From the NCBI GenBank assembly GCA_964403795.1, contig CAYOHP010000127.1:12537-18378 (forward strand): DNA of 5,842 nucleotides, written 5' to 3'. Below the pieces are notes generated by a model. It was given only the letters and a program-made list of their open reading frames with translations. It made no database searches and was not told where the DNA came from. The position numbers and the translations under genes were made by a program. The stretch is from CAYOHP01 sp964403795 [NCBI: uncultured bacterium] (GTDB taxonomy: Bacteria; Muiribacteriota; UBA6191; CAZXTJ01). Positions 5,074-5,842 of this stretch are shown here, one piece after another. Every line of letters starts with the position of its first letter. Within the stretch, counting starts at the first letter, position 1.

Positions 5074-5842
5074 TCACCTCCGCAGCGTAGCCGGCGAGTC
5101 CGTCCGCCACCGCAGGCGCGCCGAGAAGTGGCGGAGCGCGGGCGGCTCCTCCACCAGCTCGAGGGAGCGGATCCCCTCCTTCCCCTGGACGACCCGTTCC
5201 ATGACCTCGATCACGTAGTCGACGTGGCTCTGGGTGTAGACCCTCCGGGGCAGGGCCATGCGGACCAGTTCCATGGCGGAGGGCACCTGGCCGCCCGGGG
5301 CCTCGGGGGAGGTGCGGCCGAACATCAGGGTGCCGATCTCGACGGTGCGGACGCCGCCGGCCAGGTAGATCTCGCAGGCCAGCGCCTGGGCCGGGAAGCC
5401 GGAGGGCGGGATCCCGGGGAGCAGCGCCTTGGCGTCCACGTAGACGGCGTGGCCACCGGGCGGCTCGACGATGGGGATTCCCAGGTTCCGGAGTCCTTCT
5501 CCCAGATACGAGACGGAGCGGATCCGGTAGCGGAGGTAGTCCTCGTCGAGGACCTCGACGAGCCCCTGGGCCATGCCCTCGAGGTCCCGCCCCGCCAGGC
5601 CGCCGTAGGAGGGGAAGCCCTCGGTCAGGATCAGCAGGTTGGTGGCCTTGCGGGCCAGCTCGGGATCGCGGAAGGCCAGGAAGCCGCCGATGTTGACGAG
5701 CCCGTCCTTCTTGGCCGACATGGTGCAGCCGTCGACCAGGTCGAACATCTCGCGGGCGATGGCGGCCACCGGTCGGTCCCCCTGGCCAGGCTCCCGCTCC
5801 CGGATGAACCAGGCGTTCTCGGCGAAGCGACAGGCGTCGAGG
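5074..5842 (-). CDS. tnaA: Tryptophanase (C-terminal 256 residues; 5' part outside window)
   Basis: This is a PLP-dependent beta-eliminating lyase that cleaves L-tryptophan to indole, pyruvate and ammonia in the cytoplasm. The frame is open to the window edge, beginning at LDACRFAENAWF, and must not be started at the internal GTG near 5769. About half of the usual ~470 residues are present. The PLP loop DGCTMSAKKDGLVNIGG is present, the Schiff-base lysine being the second of the KK pair (codon 5707-5709). FPSYGGLAGRDLEGMA follows, then the C-terminal blocks TVEIGTLMFGR, LPRRVYTQSHVDYVIE and LRHFSARL. The sister enzyme tyrosine phenol-lyase has Arg (as in MERG) where this protein has Ile (VEIG), and Phe where it has His (LRHF, codon 5128-5130, matching E. 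coli His463), so tryptophanase is favoured. The downstream partner is the CPBP gene. The TnaC leader and the tnaB permease, if present, would be outside the window. Confidence 0.92.
   Translation of the reverse strand, partial: LDACRFAENAWFIREREPGQGDRPVAAIAREMFDLVDGCTMSAKKDGLVNIGGFLAFRDPELARKATNLLILTEGFPSYGGLAGRDLEGMAQGLVEVLDEDYLRYRIRSVSYLGEGLRNLGIPIVEPPGGHAVYVDAKALLPGIPPSGFPAQALACEIYLAGGVRTVEIGTLMFGRTSPEAPGGQVPSAMELVRMALPRRVYTQSHVDYVIEVMERVVQGKEGIRSLELVEEPPALRHFSARLRWRTDSPATLRR

Noticed and set aside
5074-5842. Tyrosine phenol-lyase as an alternative identity for the lyase.
   Set aside because: The PLP loop (LVNIGG) resembles both enzymes, but the C-terminal VEIG, TQSHVDYVIE and LRHFSARL segments match tryptophanase and lack the Arg and Phe typical of tyrosine phenol-lyase.

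Overview
The window is a very GC-rich (roughly 70% by eye), tightly packed stretch of bacterial chromosome with essentially no intergenic DNA. Prepilin-like proteins, a probable lipoprotein and a lipid-linked-sugar type glycosyltransferase suggest a Gram-negative-type envelope. The UGA-containing selD implies that the organism makes selenocysteine. A Myxococcota, Planctomycetota or similar GC-rich lineage would fit, but no taxonomic marker is present and this is inference. I see no mobile element, CRISPR array, tRNA, rRNA or phage gene.

Left part, + strand, 1-4171: five genes in one tight run, with gaps of 3 and 6 nt, an overlap of 16 nt, and a gap of 19 nt. They are (1) the last 24 residues of an unidentified protein; (2) a small prepilin-like protein with a type IV pilin/type II secretion N-terminus; (3) a multi-pass membrane glycosyltransferase of the polyprenol-phosphate-sugar (GT-C, GT87/mannosyltransferase-like) kind; (4) a probable exported, lipid-anchored cupredoxin-like protein with a C-terminal carboxypeptidase-regulatory-like segment; (5) selD, selenide water dikinase. 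The promoter for this run must lie upstream of the window.

The most informative point is that selD starts at 3107 and contains an in-frame UGA at 3161-3163, exactly at the catalytic Cys/Sec position of the family. Conventional ORF calling would begin the gene at or after 3197 and lose the catalytic residue and the conserved lysine. Two perfect hairpins lie just 3' of the UGA; the second, with a GUG loop, fits the usual bacterial SECIS pattern. SelD makes selenophosphate, the selenium donor for Sec-tRNA, so the enzyme depends on its own product pathway. No selA, selB or tRNA-Sec gene is in the window.

Right part, - strand, 4173-5842: tryptophanase (tnaA, 5' part outside the window) is followed 19 nt downstream by a CPBP-family membrane protein that has lost two conserved active-site residues. 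This pair converges on selD with a single base between the two stop codons and no recognisable terminator. Nothing in the sequence ties the two halves into one pathway. The window looks like ordinary compact housekeeping/accessory DNA whose notable parts are the recoded selD and the degenerate CPBP protein.
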